Source of the DNA: Thermopetrobacter sp. TC1
Lineage (GTDB): Bacteria; Pseudomonadota; Alphaproteobacteria; Rhizobiales; Aestuariivirgaceae
Assembly (NCBI RefSeq): GCF_000746275.1
Contig: NZ_KN050828.1
Location: forward strand, 351,384-415,383
Direction of reading: 5' to 3'
Length of the DNA stretch: 64,000 nt
Below the pieces are notes generated by a model. The model saw only the letters and a list, made by a program, of their open reading frames with translations. It had not been told where the DNA came from and did not search any database. Both the position numbers and the translations under genes were made by a program. This document shows positions 28,462-38,935 of the stretch, in pieces (the stretch's first letter is position 1; each line of letters starts with the position of its first letter).

Positions 28462-31400
28462 ATGGCAGGGCCTTATGGGGAGAGAATGGGGGCGGAGGCG
28501 CCAATCAATCCGTCATGGGCAGGGTGCGTCCGGAAAGCGGACGCAGCCGGCAGGGATCGTGTGTTTCGGCATTCCTCATGGCGCTTTCCCCGTTTTCTGA
28601 AAAAGGTCCGGCGGCTTCTGCTATTTCTTCTCATCATGTTGTGTGCCTTCAGCCTCTTTCAGGCCCGGGCACAGGACAAGGCGCAGAATACCGGCGATGA
28701 TGCGCATGTGCTGCTGATCCCGGACGCCTTGCCCACGGACATCCGCCCCTTTCTCAAACCGGTGGTCACACCGGCAGGATCGGCGGCCATCACCTTGAAA
28801 CAGGGCAAAACCCGCATCACCATCTCCCTGCCCGTGGAAAAGGCGGCAAACCGCAGGCTATGGCATGGCCTGCTCATGCAGGTTCGGACATCCGTGCCCG
28901 TGCATGTTGCTCTCTGGCCCTTGCGCACGGGCGTTTCCGCCGCCGGCACGGCGCCGTTGCGGCCGCGTTCCTCTCCGGAACAGATCGCGGCCGGAAACAC
29001 CACCGGTATTGAGCAAACGGGACGACAGGCCTGGACCCTCAAGCTCGCGCCCGGGATCAACGGGCTTGTCCTTTCAAGCACGCAGCCTTTGCGCGGGCCC
29101 ATCCTGATGGCACAGGCGCCGCATGCCCTGAAACGGCACGAAGGCTTGAGCGTTGCGGGCGGCATGCTGTTTGGCATGAGCCTGCTCATTGGGCTGGCCA
29201 GCCTGTTTCTCGCCCTTCTGCGTCGCATGCCCTCGCTTCTGGCCCAGTTGCCGCTGCATTTGGGCGGCCTGCTGTTCGTTGTGGTCAATGGCGGCATGCT
29301 GGCCCGGCTGTTTCCGGCCCATGACGCAACCGCCCTGCTTGCCCGCATGGAGCTGATGGCCGAGGGGCTCATTATCATGGGCATGATCGGCTGGTGCTCG
29401 CTGGCCTGCGCGCGCACGCATGCGGAAGACGGCAATGGGCACAGGATATCCTCCCTCATCGGCGGCATCGTCGCCGCAGTGCTGCTTGCCGCGCTCGTTT
29501 TTCCGGATCGGCTGTCCATGCTCTTCCGGGGCGTTTTCGCCGCAGGCATGCTCTTCTGCCTTTGGCTGGCGATCACAAGCCTGCGCCGCGCCGGCAAAGG
29601 CGAGGCAGCGCTGGCGCGAATTCTTGCCCCCCTTCTTCTCTCGGCATGGACCATTGCAGGCGGCCTTGCCCTCTTTCAGCCTTTCCTGTCTTCACCCCAT
29701 GCCTTCACATCGCTTCTGGCTGATCCGGCCGTGCTGGACACGCTGCTTTGCGGCGGGCTTGTGCTCGTGCAGCTTTCCGCGGCCATGGCCGCATTGCAGC
29801 TGGCGCTTTCGCCATCGGCGCAGCTTAAGCGCTTCCTGAACGAAAGCGTGCGTCAGGCCCTGGCGCTCAGGGCTGCGGATCTGGCGGTCTGGGAGCTGGA
29901 TCTGCTCTCAAGCCATCTGCATATCGATCCGCGGCTTGAGAAAATGCTGGATGTGGAACCCGGCACCTTCGCCGGCAATGCCTGGGATGCCTTCGTCACC
30001 CGTTTGCATTTTGAAGACGCGCCCGCCTTTCATGCCGCGTTGCAGGCGGTTGGCCGCGGAGATCAGACGCGCCTTGCCCTCACCTTCCGCCTGCAAAAGG
30101 GTGATGGCGGCTGGTGCTGGTTTTCGCTGAAAGGCGAGGCGGTGCGCGACGATCCGGAACGGGCCGGCCCCACGCGCATTCTAGGCGCGCTTCATGACAT
30201 CACCGCCTACCGGCAAAGCGAAGAGCGCCTGTTGTCCGATGCCGTGCGCGACCGGGTTACGGGCCTGGCCAACCGCGCCCTGTTTCTCGACAGACTGCAA
30301 CGGGCTCTGGCGCGGATGAATCTGAACCCCGCCCAGAACGGCAAGGGCAACCCGCGGGAAGCGCCCTTGTGCCTGCTGGTGGTGGATATTGACCGTTTTC
30401 GCAGCGTCAACGACGCCTGGGGGCATGAGGTGGGCGATGCCCTGCTCTCGATCATGGCGCAGCGAATCCGCGACATGCTGGAACCGGCGGACACACTGGG
30501 GCGGGTGGCCGGTGATCAGTTCGCCATTCTCCTGGACATGGAAGCCGTGCGCCGCGATCCCACCGCCTTTGCCCACCGCCTGCACACGCGCCTGCGCATG
30601 CCTTACGAGGTGGAGGACAGGGACATTTCCTTAACGACGAGCATCGGCGTGGCCGCCCTGTTCGCTGGTGAGGTGACGCGAGCGGAAGATGCGCTGAAAC
30701 GGGCGGAGATCGCCCTGCTTGCCGCGCGCACGCACGGGCGCGGCGGCATCGCCCTGTTCGAGCGGCGCATGCTGGGCGAGCGCATCGCCGCCGTGCAGCT
30801 GGAGCATGACTTGCGGCGAGCGGTGGAACGCGGGCAGATCGATGTGGCCTATCAGCCGATCGTGCGGCTTGAGGATGAGGAACTTGCCGGCTTCGAGGCC
30901 CTGGTGCGCTGGCATCACCCCGCCCTGGGAACACTGACGGCGGAGCGCTTTGTGCCGCTTGCGGAGGAGCTGGGCCTGATCGCCGACATCACGCAGGTGG
31001 TGCTGGAAAAGGCCGTGCGCAATCTGGGCATCTGGCAAAGGGCCCTGCGCCCAAGCCAGAAGCTGTTCGTCTCGGTCAATATTTCCTCCATACAGCTGAT
31101 GAACACCGACCTTGTGCGTGAGGTGGCGGAGCTGATCGAGCGGGAGGGCATCGCACCGGAAACCTTGATCCTGGAGCTTACCGAATCACTGGTGCTCGAC
31201 AATCCGCAGCTGGGGCGGAAGGTACTGAAGCGGCTGGCGCGGCTGGACATCGGGCTGGCCTGTGATGACTTCGGCACCGGTTATTCCTCGATGACGATCC
31301 TGCGTGATATGCCCTTCTCGATCGTCAAGCTGGACCGCAGCCTGCTGGCGGAAGGCGGCGATCCCTTGCGCTCGGCAATCATCCTGCGCTCCACGGTGGA

Positions 31401-31710
31401 CATGGCGCATGCCCTTGACATGTCAGTGATCGCGGAAGGGGTGGAAACCGCCGAGCATATGCTGCTGGTGCGCGAGCTGGGATGCGACATGGCCCAGGGC
31501 TGGCACGTGGGGCGTCCGGTTTCGGCCCAGAAGGTGACGGAAATCCTCATGGGCATCGCCCTGCAGACCGAAGACGGGGGGCAGGCTTCCCTCTTCTCCC
31601 GCTTTCTGGATGCCCTGGCCAAACGGCGGGAAAAGCCCGCTTCTTCTGACACGGCGGAAGAGGGAGATACCGGCCATGCCCCTTCTGCCCCCAAATCCGA
31701 TGCCGGATGA
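28462..31710 (+). CDS. Membrane-bound sensory GGDEF/EAL protein (c-di-GMP turnover)
   Basis: A 1,082-residue protein as drawn from the first ATG. An N-terminal hydrophobic signal segment (RRLLLFLLIMLCAFSLF, around residue 50) suggests the true start may be further in. A periplasmic beta-rich region, about seven hydrophobic helices (near 230-450, 7TMR-DISM-like layout), a PAS-like domain (about 469-590), GGDEF (about 592-759) and EAL (about 779-1023) follow. The GGDEF motif is degenerate (AGDQF near 683), so cyclase activity is doubtful. The EAL domain keeps FEALVRW, ELTES, DDFGTGYSS and KLDRSL, so phosphodiesterase activity is expected. It stands alone. A link to motility or pilus control is inference. 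Confidence 0.88.
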   Translation: MAGPYGERMGAEAPINPSWAGCVRKADAAGRDRVFRHSSWRFPRFLKKVRRLLLFLLIMLCAFSLFQARAQDKAQNTGDDAHVLLIPDALPTDIRPFLKPVVTPAGSAAITLKQGKTRITISLPVEKAANRRLWHGLLMQVRTSVPVHVALWPLRTGVSAAGTAPLRPRSSPEQIAAGNTTGIEQTGRQAWTLKLAPGINGLVLSSTQPLRGPILMAQAPHALKRHEGLSVAGGMLFGMSLLIGLASLFLALLRRMPSLLAQLPLHLGGLLFVVVNGGMLARLFPAHDATALLARMELMAEGLIIMGMIGWCSLACARTHAEDGNGHRISSLIGGIVAAVLLAALVFPDRLSMLFRGVFAAGMLFCLWLAITSLRRAGKGEAALARILAPLLLSAWTIAGGLALFQPFLSSPHAFTSLLADPAVLDTLLCGGLVLVQLSAAMAALQLALSPSAQLKRFLNESVRQALALRAADLAVWELDLLSSHLHIDPRLEKMLDVEPGTFAGNAWDAFVTRLHFEDAPAFHAALQAVGRGDQTRLALTFRLQKGDGGWCWFSLKGEAVRDDPERAGPTRILGALHDITAYRQSEERLLSDAVRDRVTGLANRALFLDRLQRALARMNLNPAQNGKGNPREAPLCLLVVDIDRFRSVNDAWGHEVGDALLSIMAQRIRDMLEPADTLGRVAGDQFAILLDMEAVRRDPTAFAHRLHTRLRMPYEVEDRDISLTTSIGVAALFAGEVTRAEDALKRAEIALLAARTHGRGGIALFERRMLGERIAAVQLEHDLRRAVERGQIDVAYQPIVRLEDEELAGFEALVRWHHPALGTLTAERFVPLAEELGLIADITQVVLEKAVRNLGIWQRALRPSQKLFVSVNISSIQLMNTDLVREVAELIEREGIAPETLILELTESLVLDNPQLGRKVLKRLARLDIGLACDDFGTGYSSMTILRDMPFSIVKLDRSLLAEGGDPLRSAIILRSTVDMAHALDMSVIAEGVETAEHMLLVRELGCDMAQGWHVGRPVSAQKVTEILMGIALQTEDGGQASLFSRFLDALAKRREKPASSDTAEEGDTGHAPSAPKSDAG

Positions 31711-31783
31711 GCTGAGAGGAGGCCTGCCCACTTCCGTTTTCACCCCTTGTGCGAAAGCGCCTTATGTGAAAACGCGATTTGCA

Positions 31784-33079
31784 TTATCCGCGCCACAGGG
31801 CCAGCAATCGCGGCTGGGCCAGATACCAGAGAAAGGCGGCAAGCTGCACAAGGACCAGCATGCCAAAGGCCAGGGAGAAGGCCTGAACGGGATAGGGGCG
31901 CATCCCCCCTGAGACGGCATCGAGAACAATACCGATCATCCACTGCGCAAGGAAGGCCACGATGAAAACCATGAGATTGAGCGCGGAATTGCTGCGGCCA
32001 GCCATGTGCGCGCCGAAATGGGTGGCCAGTGCGGGATAGGCAAGAATGCCCGTCTGCCCGGCCAGGGGAACGAGAAACCAGAACAGCGCCATGCCGGGGC
32101 CCGTATAACCGAATATGGCGGGCAGTTCGGCAAGCATGAACAGGATGGCAAATCCCAGCATGACCTTTTCAGAACCGATGCCGCGGGCGGCGAGGCGATC
32201 GGCGACGAATCCGTTGATCAGGGTGCCGGCAAGAAAGCCGACGGCCATGAAAGAGAGCATTTGCGCCGCTTCGCGCGCGCTCAGGCCGGCGACATCCGTG
32301 AACCAGGGGCCGGCCCAGAGGGTTTGAATGGCAATCTGCGAGCCGGACGTGAGGGCGGCCAATGGTGCCAGCCGCCAGAAAACGGGCGATGCCAGCACGC
32401 GCAAAAGGCCCGAGAATAAAGCGGCAAAAGACCGGTCCTGCCCGGCAGAAGCATGCGGATGCGCCCTTTCAGGCATGGCGAGCGCCCAAAGCAGCAGCGC
32501 GGCCAGAAGGGAAATCCCGGCAAGAACGACAAAAACCCCCCGCCAGCCCAGCGCGTCAGCGAGAAGGCGCGCCGGTGTGGCCGCCACCAGCAGCCCCAAT
32601 CCTCCGGCTGACATCACCAGCGCATTGAACAGGGCCCGCCGCGCCGGCGGAGCATGATCGGCCACGGCCTTGAATCCGGCCATAAGGGCACCGGCACAGC
32701 CCAGCCCGATGAGCGCACGCGCAAGGGTGAGCGTCCAGGCGGTTTCGGCCCGGGAGAAGAGAAAGGCCCCGAGCGCGGCCAGCAGAAAGAATGTGCCCTG
32801 CACCCGGGCGGGGCCGAAGCGGTCGAACAGCATGCCCAAGGGCAACTGAGAGGCGACGAAAGCGATGAGATAGGCGGCAGTGAGAAAGCCAAGCGCGGCC
32901 CCGGAAAGGGAAAGATCCGCCACCAGATCGGGCGCGATGGCGGCATTGACGGCGCGGAAGACATAGGAGACGAAATAGCCGAAGAAAAACGGCGCCACCA
33001 CGCGCAGAAGCAGCGCCGGCAGGGAAAGGGGCCTGCTCGCCGCCGCTTGCGCCATGGGTGGTTCGCCTTTCGCTTTCAT
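31784..33079 (-). CDS. MFS transporter
   Basis: A 431-residue major facilitator protein with about 12 hydrophobic helices. The loop 2-3 motif reads QLPLGMLFDRFGPARVQ, the usual G-x-x-x-D-R-x-G-R signature in slightly altered form. A charged central loop (MPERAHPHASAGQD) separates the halves. The N-terminal helix contains FFFGYFVSYVFRAVNAAIAPDL, similar to nitrate/oxalate-type and sugar-phosphate-type MFS members, but no substrate can be assigned. The start at 33079 has GAGAAAG upstream; 33055 is an alternative. It converges with the GGDEF/EAL gene. Confidence 0.85.
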   Translation of the reverse strand: MKAKGEPPMAQAAASRPLSLPALLLRVVAPFFFGYFVSYVFRAVNAAIAPDLVADLSLSGAALGFLTAAYLIAFVASQLPLGMLFDRFGPARVQGTFFLLAALGAFLFSRAETAWTLTLARALIGLGCAGALMAGFKAVADHAPPARRALFNALVMSAGGLGLLVAATPARLLADALGWRGVFVVLAGISLLAALLLWALAMPERAHPHASAGQDRSFAALFSGLLRVLASPVFWRLAPLAALTSGSQIAIQTLWAGPWFTDVAGLSAREAAQMLSFMAVGFLAGTLINGFVADRLAARGIGSEKVMLGFAILFMLAELPAIFGYTGPGMALFWFLVPLAGQTGILAYPALATHFGAHMAGRSNSALNLMVFIVAFLAQWMIGIVLDAVSGGMRPYPVQAFSLAFGMLVLVQLAAFLWYLAQPRLLALWRG

Positions 33080-33406
33080 TGCTTTCTCACCAGAACGCTT
33101 TTCGCCTCTGAGCGGGAAAGCCCGCCCGCTTCTTTCCCGTATTTCGAAGAAAGCTTCGCCGTCCCGGACGGGGCGGGTGGCAAGCCTGCCTCACTTATGC
33201 GGATTCGTCCATGCCCCTTGAGGCGAAAGCGGTGAAATCACCATTCAACCGAATCATCGCGTTGTGCAGTGTGTCGAGGATTCCCGGCCTGACGGCGCTT
33301 GCCTGTCCTGCCGGGGCGGTGGCATGCTGAAACCAGCTCGTGGGCGCGCCTGAAGGTCGCGCAGGTGCCGTGAGGAGAGAAGACGAGGCATTGAGGGGCC
33401 GGGATC
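33080..33406. other. Intergenic region between MFS transporter and YcgN gene
   Basis: About 330 bases with no supported gene. It holds short GC-rich hairpins (for example GCGGGAAAGCCCGC near 33113) and, at 33259-33273, a 15-mer matching the right end of the MITE-like element at 13 positions without the rest of the element. It presumably contains the divergent promoters of its two neighbours. Confidence 0.4.
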
Positions 33407-33859
33407 ATGCGGGACCGTTTCTGGAAAAAGGGGCTGGCGGCGCTCACGCCCGAGGAGTGGGAGGCGCTGTGCGACGGCTGCGGGCGTTGTTGCCTTGTCA
33501 AGCTGGAGGATGAGGACACCGGCGAGATCTTCACCACCTCCGTGGTCTGCGCCCTGTATGATACCGAGCGCGGCGGCTGTTCCGCCTATGCGCGTCGGCA
33601 TGCCCTGATGCCGGACTGTCTGCGCATCACGCCGGAGACGATCGGCCACATCTCCTGGCTGCCGGAAACCTGTGCCTACCGGCGCGTGCACGAAGGGCGG
33701 CCGCTGCCTGCCTGGCATCCGCTCATCTGTGGCGATCCGCAGGGGCCCCGCCGCGCCGGCGCCTCCATCCTCGGCCACGTCATCAGCGAACGCGATGTGA
33801 AAGAGGAAGACCTGCCGCGGTTCATGACGGACTGGCCCGCGCCGCCCGAGCAGTCCTGA
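33407..33859 (+). CDS. YcgN-family (UPF0260) cysteine cluster protein
   Basis: A 150-residue soluble protein of the YcgN/UPF0260 family. The signature LTPEEWEALCDGCGRCCLVKLEDEDTGE is intact, with cysteines at 22, 25, 28 and 29, and further Cys residues follow in VVCALYD, GGCSAY and PDCLRITPE. Conserved cysteines suggest metal or Fe-S binding. The function is unknown across the family. The length is typical and the gene is monocistronic. Confidence 0.9.
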   Translation: MRDRFWKKGLAALTPEEWEALCDGCGRCCLVKLEDEDTGEIFTTSVVCALYDTERGGCSAYARRHALMPDCLRITPETIGHISWLPETCAYRRVHEGRPLPAWHPLICGDPQGPRRAGASILGHVISERDVKEEDLPRFMTDWPAPPEQS

Positions 33860-33942
33860 ATGTTTCGGTGCAAAATGCCATCCGCAAGGGCTGCCCGGCT
33901 GAACAGAGAACGCAGCGAAGAGAACAGCGGCAAAAGAAGGCT

Positions 33943-35604
33943 TCAGGCTTCCTGCAGGGCCTCTTCGTCGGCCGTGACCTCAAAGGCGGCCTTGAGCAGG
34001 GCGCGGGTGTAGGGATGCTGCGGGTTGTCGAAAATGGCAGCGGCCGGGCCCTGTTCCACCACCTCGCCGCGGCGCATGACAATGAGCTCGCTGGCAAGCG
34101 CGCGCACCACGCGCAAATCGTGCGAGATGAACATGTAGGCAAGGTCGTGACGCTTCTGCAAATCGCGCAGCAGCTCCACAATCTGGCTCTGCACGGTGAG
34201 ATCGAGCGCGGAGGTGGGCTCATCCAGCACCACCAGCCGCGGATGCAGCACCATGGCGCGGGCGATGGCGATGCGCTGACGCTGGCCGCCCGAGAATTCA
34301 TGCGGATAGCGCTCCATGGCGGCAGGATCGATGCCCACCTCGTTCAGCGCGCGCGCCACAAGGGCCACACGCTCTTCCCAGGTGAGATCAGGCGCCTGAA
34401 TGAGCAGGCCCTCCTCCACAATCTGGCGCACGCTCATGCGCGGGCTCAATGAGCCGAAGGGATCCTGAAAGACGATCTGCATGTGCCGCCGCAACGGCCG
34501 CATGCACTTGGCATCACATTCCTCGATGTGCCGGCCCATGAAGACGATGGGCCCCTCTGAGGGGATGAGCCGCAAAAGGGCCTGGCCCAGCGTGGTCTTG
34601 CCGGAGCCGGATTCGCCCACCACGCCCAGGGTCTCGCCGGCGCGGATCTGAACGGAGATGCCGTTGACCGCCTTGATATAGCCCACCGTGCGCTTGAGAA
34701 AGCCGCGCTTGATGGGAAACCACACTTTCAGGTTCTCGCAGGAAAGCACCACCGGCCGCTCAGGATCGGGCGCGGGCGGCTCGCCCTTTGGTTCGGCGTT
34801 GAGCAGCTTCTGCGTATAGGGATGCTGCGGATCGGCAAACAGCGCGGCCGTCTCGTTGGTTTCCACGATCTCGCCGTCCTTCATCACCGCCACGCGATCG
34901 GCGATGCGGCGCACGATGGTGAGGTCATGGGTGATCATGAGCATGGCCATGCCATGCTCGCGCTGCAGGCGCTTGAGCAGCTGCAGGATCTGGGCCTGAA
35001 CGGTGACATCCAGCGCCGTTGTCGGCTCATCGGCGATGAGCAGGTCCGGCTCATTGGCCAGAGCCATGGCGATCATCACCCGCTGGCGCTGGCCGCCGGA
35101 AAGCTGATGCGGATAGCTCTGCAGGCGCTTCTCCGGCTCCTGAATGCCCACCTGTTCCAAAAGCTCGATGATGCGCCGGCGCGCCGCATCGCCGGTGAGG
35201 CCGCGATGAATTTCCAGCACCTCGCCGATCTGCTTTTCCACCGTGTGCAGGGGGTTGAGCGAGGTCATCGGCTCCTGAAAGATCATGGCGATGCGATCGC
35301 CGCGCACCTCCCGCAAGGTCCTTTCCGGGGCGTGCAGAAGCTCCCGGCCGGAAAAGATGATCTCTCCGGAACGATAGACCGCCGGCGGCGACGGCAGCAG
35401 GCGCAGGATGGACAGGGCCGAGACCGACTTGCCCGAGCCGGATTCGCCCACCAGCGCCAGGGTCTCGCCCTTTTCGATGTGAAAGGAGATGCCGCGCACC
35501 GCATGCGTCACCTGCCCGCCCTGGACAAAGTCCACCGCGAGATCCTTCACCTGCAGAAGCGGCGCATCCGCCTCGTGCTGTGGTCGTTTCGTCTCTGCGC
35601 TCAT
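33943..35604 (-). CDS. yejF: Peptide ABC transporter ATPase, two fused domains (YejF)
   Basis: A 553-residue protein with two complete ABC domains in tandem, as in E. coli YejF. Each has Walker A ([24 protein letters not shown]), signature ([24 protein letters not shown]) and Walker B ([24 protein letters not shown]). The C-terminal oligopeptide-type extension after each domain ([22 protein letters not shown]) is present. Its start overlaps the yejE stop by four bases. It energises peptide import, including antimicrobial peptides such as microcin C in homologous systems. Confidence 0.95.
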   Translation of the reverse strand: MSAETKRPQHEADAPLLQVKDLAVDFVQGGQVTHAVRGISFHIEKGETLALVGESGSGKSVSALSILRLLPSPPAVYRSGEIIFSGRELLHAPERTLREVRGDRIAMIFQEPMTSLNPLHTVEKQIGEVLEIHRGLTGDAARRRIIELLEQVGIQEPEKRLQSYPHQLSGGQRQRVMIAMALANEPDLLIADEPTTALDVTVQAQILQLLKRLQREHGMAMLMITHDLTIVRRIADRVAVMKDGEIVETNETAALFADPQHPYTQKLLNAEPKGEPPAPDPERPVVLSCENLKVWFPIKRGFLKRTVGYIKAVNGISVQIRAGETLGVVGESGSGKTTLGQALLRLIPSEGPIVFMGRHIEECDAKCMRPLRRHMQIVFQDPFGSLSPRMSVRQIVEEGLLIQAPDLTWEERVALVARALNEVGIDPAAMERYPHEFSGGQRQRIAIARAMVLHPRLVVLDEPTSALDLTVQSQIVELLRDLQKRHDLAYMFISHDLRVVRALASELIVMRRGEVVEQGPAAAIFDNPQHPYTRALLKAAFEVTADEEALQEA

Positions 35605-36824
35605 TGGAACGTCTTCCTCGGATCGAAGGCATCCCGCACCGCCTCGCCAATGAACACCAGCAGCGACAGCATGAGCGAGACCACGAAGAAGCCCGTCAGC
35701 CCCAGCCAGGGCGCCTGCAGGTTGGCCTTGCCCTGACGCAGCAGCTCGCCAAGGCTGGGCGAGCCCGGCGGCAGGCCGAAGCCGAGAAAGTCCAGCGCCG
35801 TCAAGGTGGTGATGGAGCCGGAGAGGATGAAAGGCATGAAAGTGAGGGTGGCGACCATGGCGTTGGGCAGGATGTGACGGAACATGATGCGCCCGTCGGA
35901 AAGCCCCAGGGCACGGGCGGCACGCACATATTCAAAATTGCGTCCGCGCAGGAATTCCGCGCGCACCACGCCCACCAGCGCCGTCCAGGAAAACAGGAGC
36001 ATGATGAACAGCAGCATCCAGAAATTGGGAACGAAGAAGGCGGAGAGGATGATGATCAGATAGAGGGTGGGAATGGAGGTCCACACCTCGATGAAACGCT
36101 GAAACAAGAGATCGATGAGCCCGCCCGAATAGCCCTGCACGGCACCGGCGGCAACGCCGATGACCGAAGAGAGGGCTGTGAGCAACAGCCCGAATATCAC
36201 CGAGATGCGAAAGCCGTAGATGAGACGGGCAAGCACGTCTCGCCCGTGATCGTCCGTGCCCAGCCAGTTGAGGTTGCCAAAGGTGCAGTTGGGATCCTCA
36301 ACCCCTTTCGGATACTTCTTGCACGCTTCCTGCCAGCTCATGAGAAAGGCCGGTTTCGACGGCGCGGGATGAGGCAGCTCGTTGTTGACGGTGTCATAGG
36401 AATAGCGGATCGGCGGCCAGATCATCCAGCCGTGCTTGCTGATCTCCTCCTGGATGAAGGGATCGCGAAAATCGGTGCGGGCGAGAAAGCCGCCGAATTT
36501 CGATTCCGGATAGTCCTTGAACACGGGAAACAGATACTCGCCCTTGTACTGCACGATGAGCGGCTTATCGTTGGCAATGAATTCGGCGAACAGGGTGATC
36601 ACGAACAGGGCGAGGAATATCCAGAACGACCAGTAGCCGCGGCGATTGGCCTTGAACAGGGCGAGACGGCGGCGGTTGATGGGCGAGAGCCAGCCGCGGC
36701 TGGCCACGGCCTCCGGCACGGGCACGCCGGCGGCGGCCGCCTCGCGGGCGATCTCGCGAATGTCGCGTACATCAAGAGCCGCGTTGCTGTTCTCCTGCCC
36801 TGCCCCGTGCGCAGCCATGGTCAT
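35601..36824 (-). CDS. yejE: Peptide ABC transporter permease (YejE)
   Basis: A 407-residue permease as counted from the ATG at 36824 (MTMAAHGAGQ); the frame stays open a further 20 codons into yejB. Layout matches YejE: N-terminal SPINRRRLALFKANRRGYWSFWIFLALF, a large periplasmic loop (GEYLFPVFKDYPESKFGG...), then LGTDDHGRDVLARLIYGFR and the EAA loop RAARALGLSDGRIMFRHILPNA. It lies between yejB and yejF with 4-base overlap or spacing on both sides, so the three are one operon. Confidence 0.94.
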   Translation of the reverse strand: MTMAAHGAGQENSNAALDVRDIREIAREAAAAGVPVPEAVASRGWLSPINRRRLALFKANRRGYWSFWIFLALFVITLFAEFIANDKPLIVQYKGEYLFPVFKDYPESKFGGFLARTDFRDPFIQEEISKHGWMIWPPIRYSYDTVNNELPHPAPSKPAFLMSWQEACKKYPKGVEDPNCTFGNLNWLGTDDHGRDVLARLIYGFRISVIFGLLLTALSSVIGVAAGAVQGYSGGLIDLLFQRFIEVWTSIPTLYLIIILSAFFVPNFWMLLFIMLLFSWTALVGVVRAEFLRGRNFEYVRAARALGLSDGRIMFRHILPNAMVATLTFMPFILSGSITTLTALDFLGFGLPPGSPSLGELLRQGKANLQAPWLGLTGFFVVSLMLSLLVFIGEAVRDAFDPRKTFQ

Positions 36825-36828
36825 GCCC

Positions 36829-37947
36829 CTAAAGCTCCCTCTTCTCGAAATCGATGCGCGGATCGATGAGGGTGTATACGACATCGGTGATGAGATTGGT
36901 CAAAAGCCCGAGCAGCGAGAAAATGTAGAGCGTGGCGAACACCACCGGGTAATCACGGTCAATCGCCGCCTTGAAACCCAAAAGCCCCAGACCGTCCAGC
37001 GAGAAGATCTGCTCGATGAGCAGCGAGCCGGCGAAAAAGGCGGAAATGAAAGCGCCGGGAAAGCCGGCGATGACGATGAGCATGGCATTGCGGAAGACAT
37101 GGCCGTACAGCACGCGCCGCTCGGTGAGTCCCTTGGCGCGGGCGGTCATGACGTATTGTTTCTTGATCTCGTCAAGGAAGGAGTTCTTGGTCAGCAAGGT
37201 CATGGTGGCGAAGGAGGAAATGGCCAGCGCCGTGAGCGGCAGCACCAGATGCCAGGCGTAATCAAGGATCTTCTGCCACCAGGTGAGCTGATCGAAATTG
37301 TCCGAGACCAGCCCGCGCAGGGGAAAGATGTTCCAGAAGCTTCCGCCCGCGAAAAGGACGATGAGCAGAATGGCGAAGAGAAACGAGGGGATGGCGTAGC
37401 CGACGATAATCACCGCCGAAGTCCAGACATCGAAGCGCGATCCGTCCCGCACCGCCTTGGCAATGCCCAGCGGGATGGACACGGCATAGGATATGAACGT
37501 CAGCCACAGACCGAGAGAGGCGGAAACGGGCAGGGCATCCTTGATCAGATCAATGACCGGCCGGTCGCGGAAATAGCTGTTGCCGAAGTCGAAGCGGGCA
37601 TAGTCCCACAGCATCTTGAGAAAGCGCTCATGCGCCGGGCGGTCGAAGCCGAACTGCTTTTCCAGCTGCTTGATGAACTCAGGATCCAATCCTTGCGCGC
37701 CGCGATAGGTAAAGCCGCCCTCGCCCCCGCCGCCAGCGGTGCCTTCCGCGCCTGCGGAGGGCGCCATCTCGCCACCGCCTCCGCCGCCAATGCGGGCGGT
37801 GGCGGAAATGTCATGCCCCTGCAGCTGCGCCAGCACGCGCTCCACCGGTCCACCGGGCAGAAACTGCACGATGATGAAGTTGATCAGCATGATGCCGATG
37901 AGGGTGGGGATCATCAGCCCCAGCCGTTTCAGGATGTAAACGCCCAT
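36829..37947 (-). CDS. yejB: Peptide ABC transporter permease (YejB)
   Basis: A 372-residue permease: N-terminal [30 protein letters not shown], the EAA loop [22 protein letters not shown] and [11 protein letters not shown] at the C-terminus, all family-like. The first periplasmic loop contains a Gly-rich, low-complexity insertion ([19 protein letters not shown] and following). The length is near the YejB norm. It is the first gene of yejBEF. The binding protein gene yejA, which often precedes yejB, is absent here: upstream lies hslV. Confidence 0.94.
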   Translation of the reverse strand: MGVYILKRLGLMIPTLIGIMLINFIIVQFLPGGPVERVLAQLQGHDISATARIGGGGGGEMAPSAGAEGTAGGGGEGGFTYRGAQGLDPEFIKQLEKQFGFDRPAHERFLKMLWDYARFDFGNSYFRDRPVIDLIKDALPVSASLGLWLTFISYAVSIPLGIAKAVRDGSRFDVWTSAVIIVGYAIPSFLFAILLIVLFAGGSFWNIFPLRGLVSDNFDQLTWWQKILDYAWHLVLPLTALAISSFATMTLLTKNSFLDEIKKQYVMTARAKGLTERRVLYGHVFRNAMLIVIAGFPGAFISAFFAGSLLIEQIFSLDGLGLLGFKAAIDRDYPVVFATLYIFSLLGLLTNLITDVVYTLIDPRIDFEKREL

Positions 37948-38107
37948 GGATCCCGCGCTTTGTCTCTCCTGCCCCGGTTGTTTCTCGCTTGGGCGGCGTG
38001 CATCCGCATGCGCCCGGATCGTGCCCCGCTTGCGGCTTCATGCCGGCGATTCGCGCCCGCGATAGTAGCAGATGCCGCAGCGCCTGCATGCATGGCGATG
38101 TTCGCCC

Positions 38108-38704
38108 TCATTCCGCGGGCAGGCTTTCGATGATCACGTTGTCGTTGGTATAGACGCAGATGTCGGCGGCAATGCGCATGGCGCGGCGGGCGATCTCCTC
38201 GGCATCGAGCTCCGTATCCATCAGCGCGCGGGCCGCCGCCAGGGCATAGCTGCCGCCGGAGCCGATACCGGCAACGCCGCCTTCCGGCTCAAGAACGTCG
38301 CCATTGCCCGTCAGCACCAGGGTGTTGTGCTTATCGGCGACGATCATCATCGCCTCCAGCCGCCGGAGATAACGGTCGGTGCGCCAGTCCTTGGCCAGCT
38401 CCACGCAGGCGCGCACAAGCTGGCCGGGGTGCATCTCCAGTTTCGCTTCCAGCCGCTCCAGCAGGGTGAAGGCATCCGCGGTTGCGCCGGCGAAACCGGC
38501 CAGCACCTTTCCTTCCGCCAGGCGCCGCACCTTGCGGGCCGAGGCCTTGATCACCGTGTTGCCCAGCGAGACCTGCCCGTCACCGGCCAGAACCACCCGG
38601 CCGTTCTTGCGCACGGCGAGAATGGTGGTGCCATCCCAGGCGGAGGCGGCCGCATGTGGCCTGTCATCGGCCGAATGCATCATGGGCTTTGCTTCCTGTT
38701 TCAC
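38108..38704 (-). CDS. hslV: ATP-dependent protease subunit HslV
   Basis: A 198-residue proteasome-like peptidase. The mature N-terminal catalytic threonine lies in [14 protein letters not shown] (Thr26 after removal of a 25-residue propeptide, long for HslV but usual in alphaproteobacteria). Conserved parts are [53 protein letters not shown] and [14 protein letters not shown]. Its ATPase partner HslU, usually encoded next door, is not in the window. Confidence 0.95.
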   Translation of the reverse strand: MKQEAKPMMHSADDRPHAAASAWDGTTILAVRKNGRVVLAGDGQVSLGNTVIKASARKVRRLAEGKVLAGFAGATADAFTLLERLEAKLEMHPGQLVRACVELAKDWRTDRYLRRLEAMMIVADKHNTLVLTGNGDVLEPEGGVAGIGSGGSYALAAARALMDTELDAEEIARRAMRIAADICVYTNDNVIIESLPAE

Positions 38705-38935
38705 ATTTTGGGTTTTTCTGTTGGCGGCAGATGTAGCACGCAGGAACAGTCTGGCAAAGTGACGGCTTTTTCAGAAGCGGCGGGCATTGCAACGCCGGCA
38801 TTCTTGCGCCAGACTGTCAGATGCATCCAGGCTTGAAAACCCGCATTCGGAAACACACCGGTTTCATGGTCAACACGCGGGGCACATTCTCCTTCATCCG
38901 GCATCGTCCTCAAATCAGCCTGCAGGAAAAGAACC

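Noticed and set aside
33230-33273. A 13-mer CGGTGAAATCACC shared with 49991-50003 and a 15-mer like the element's right end at 33259-33273
   Set aside because: There is no element core or matching left end at the expected distance, and no target duplication. A chance match or a common intergenic motif is more likely than a fourth copy.
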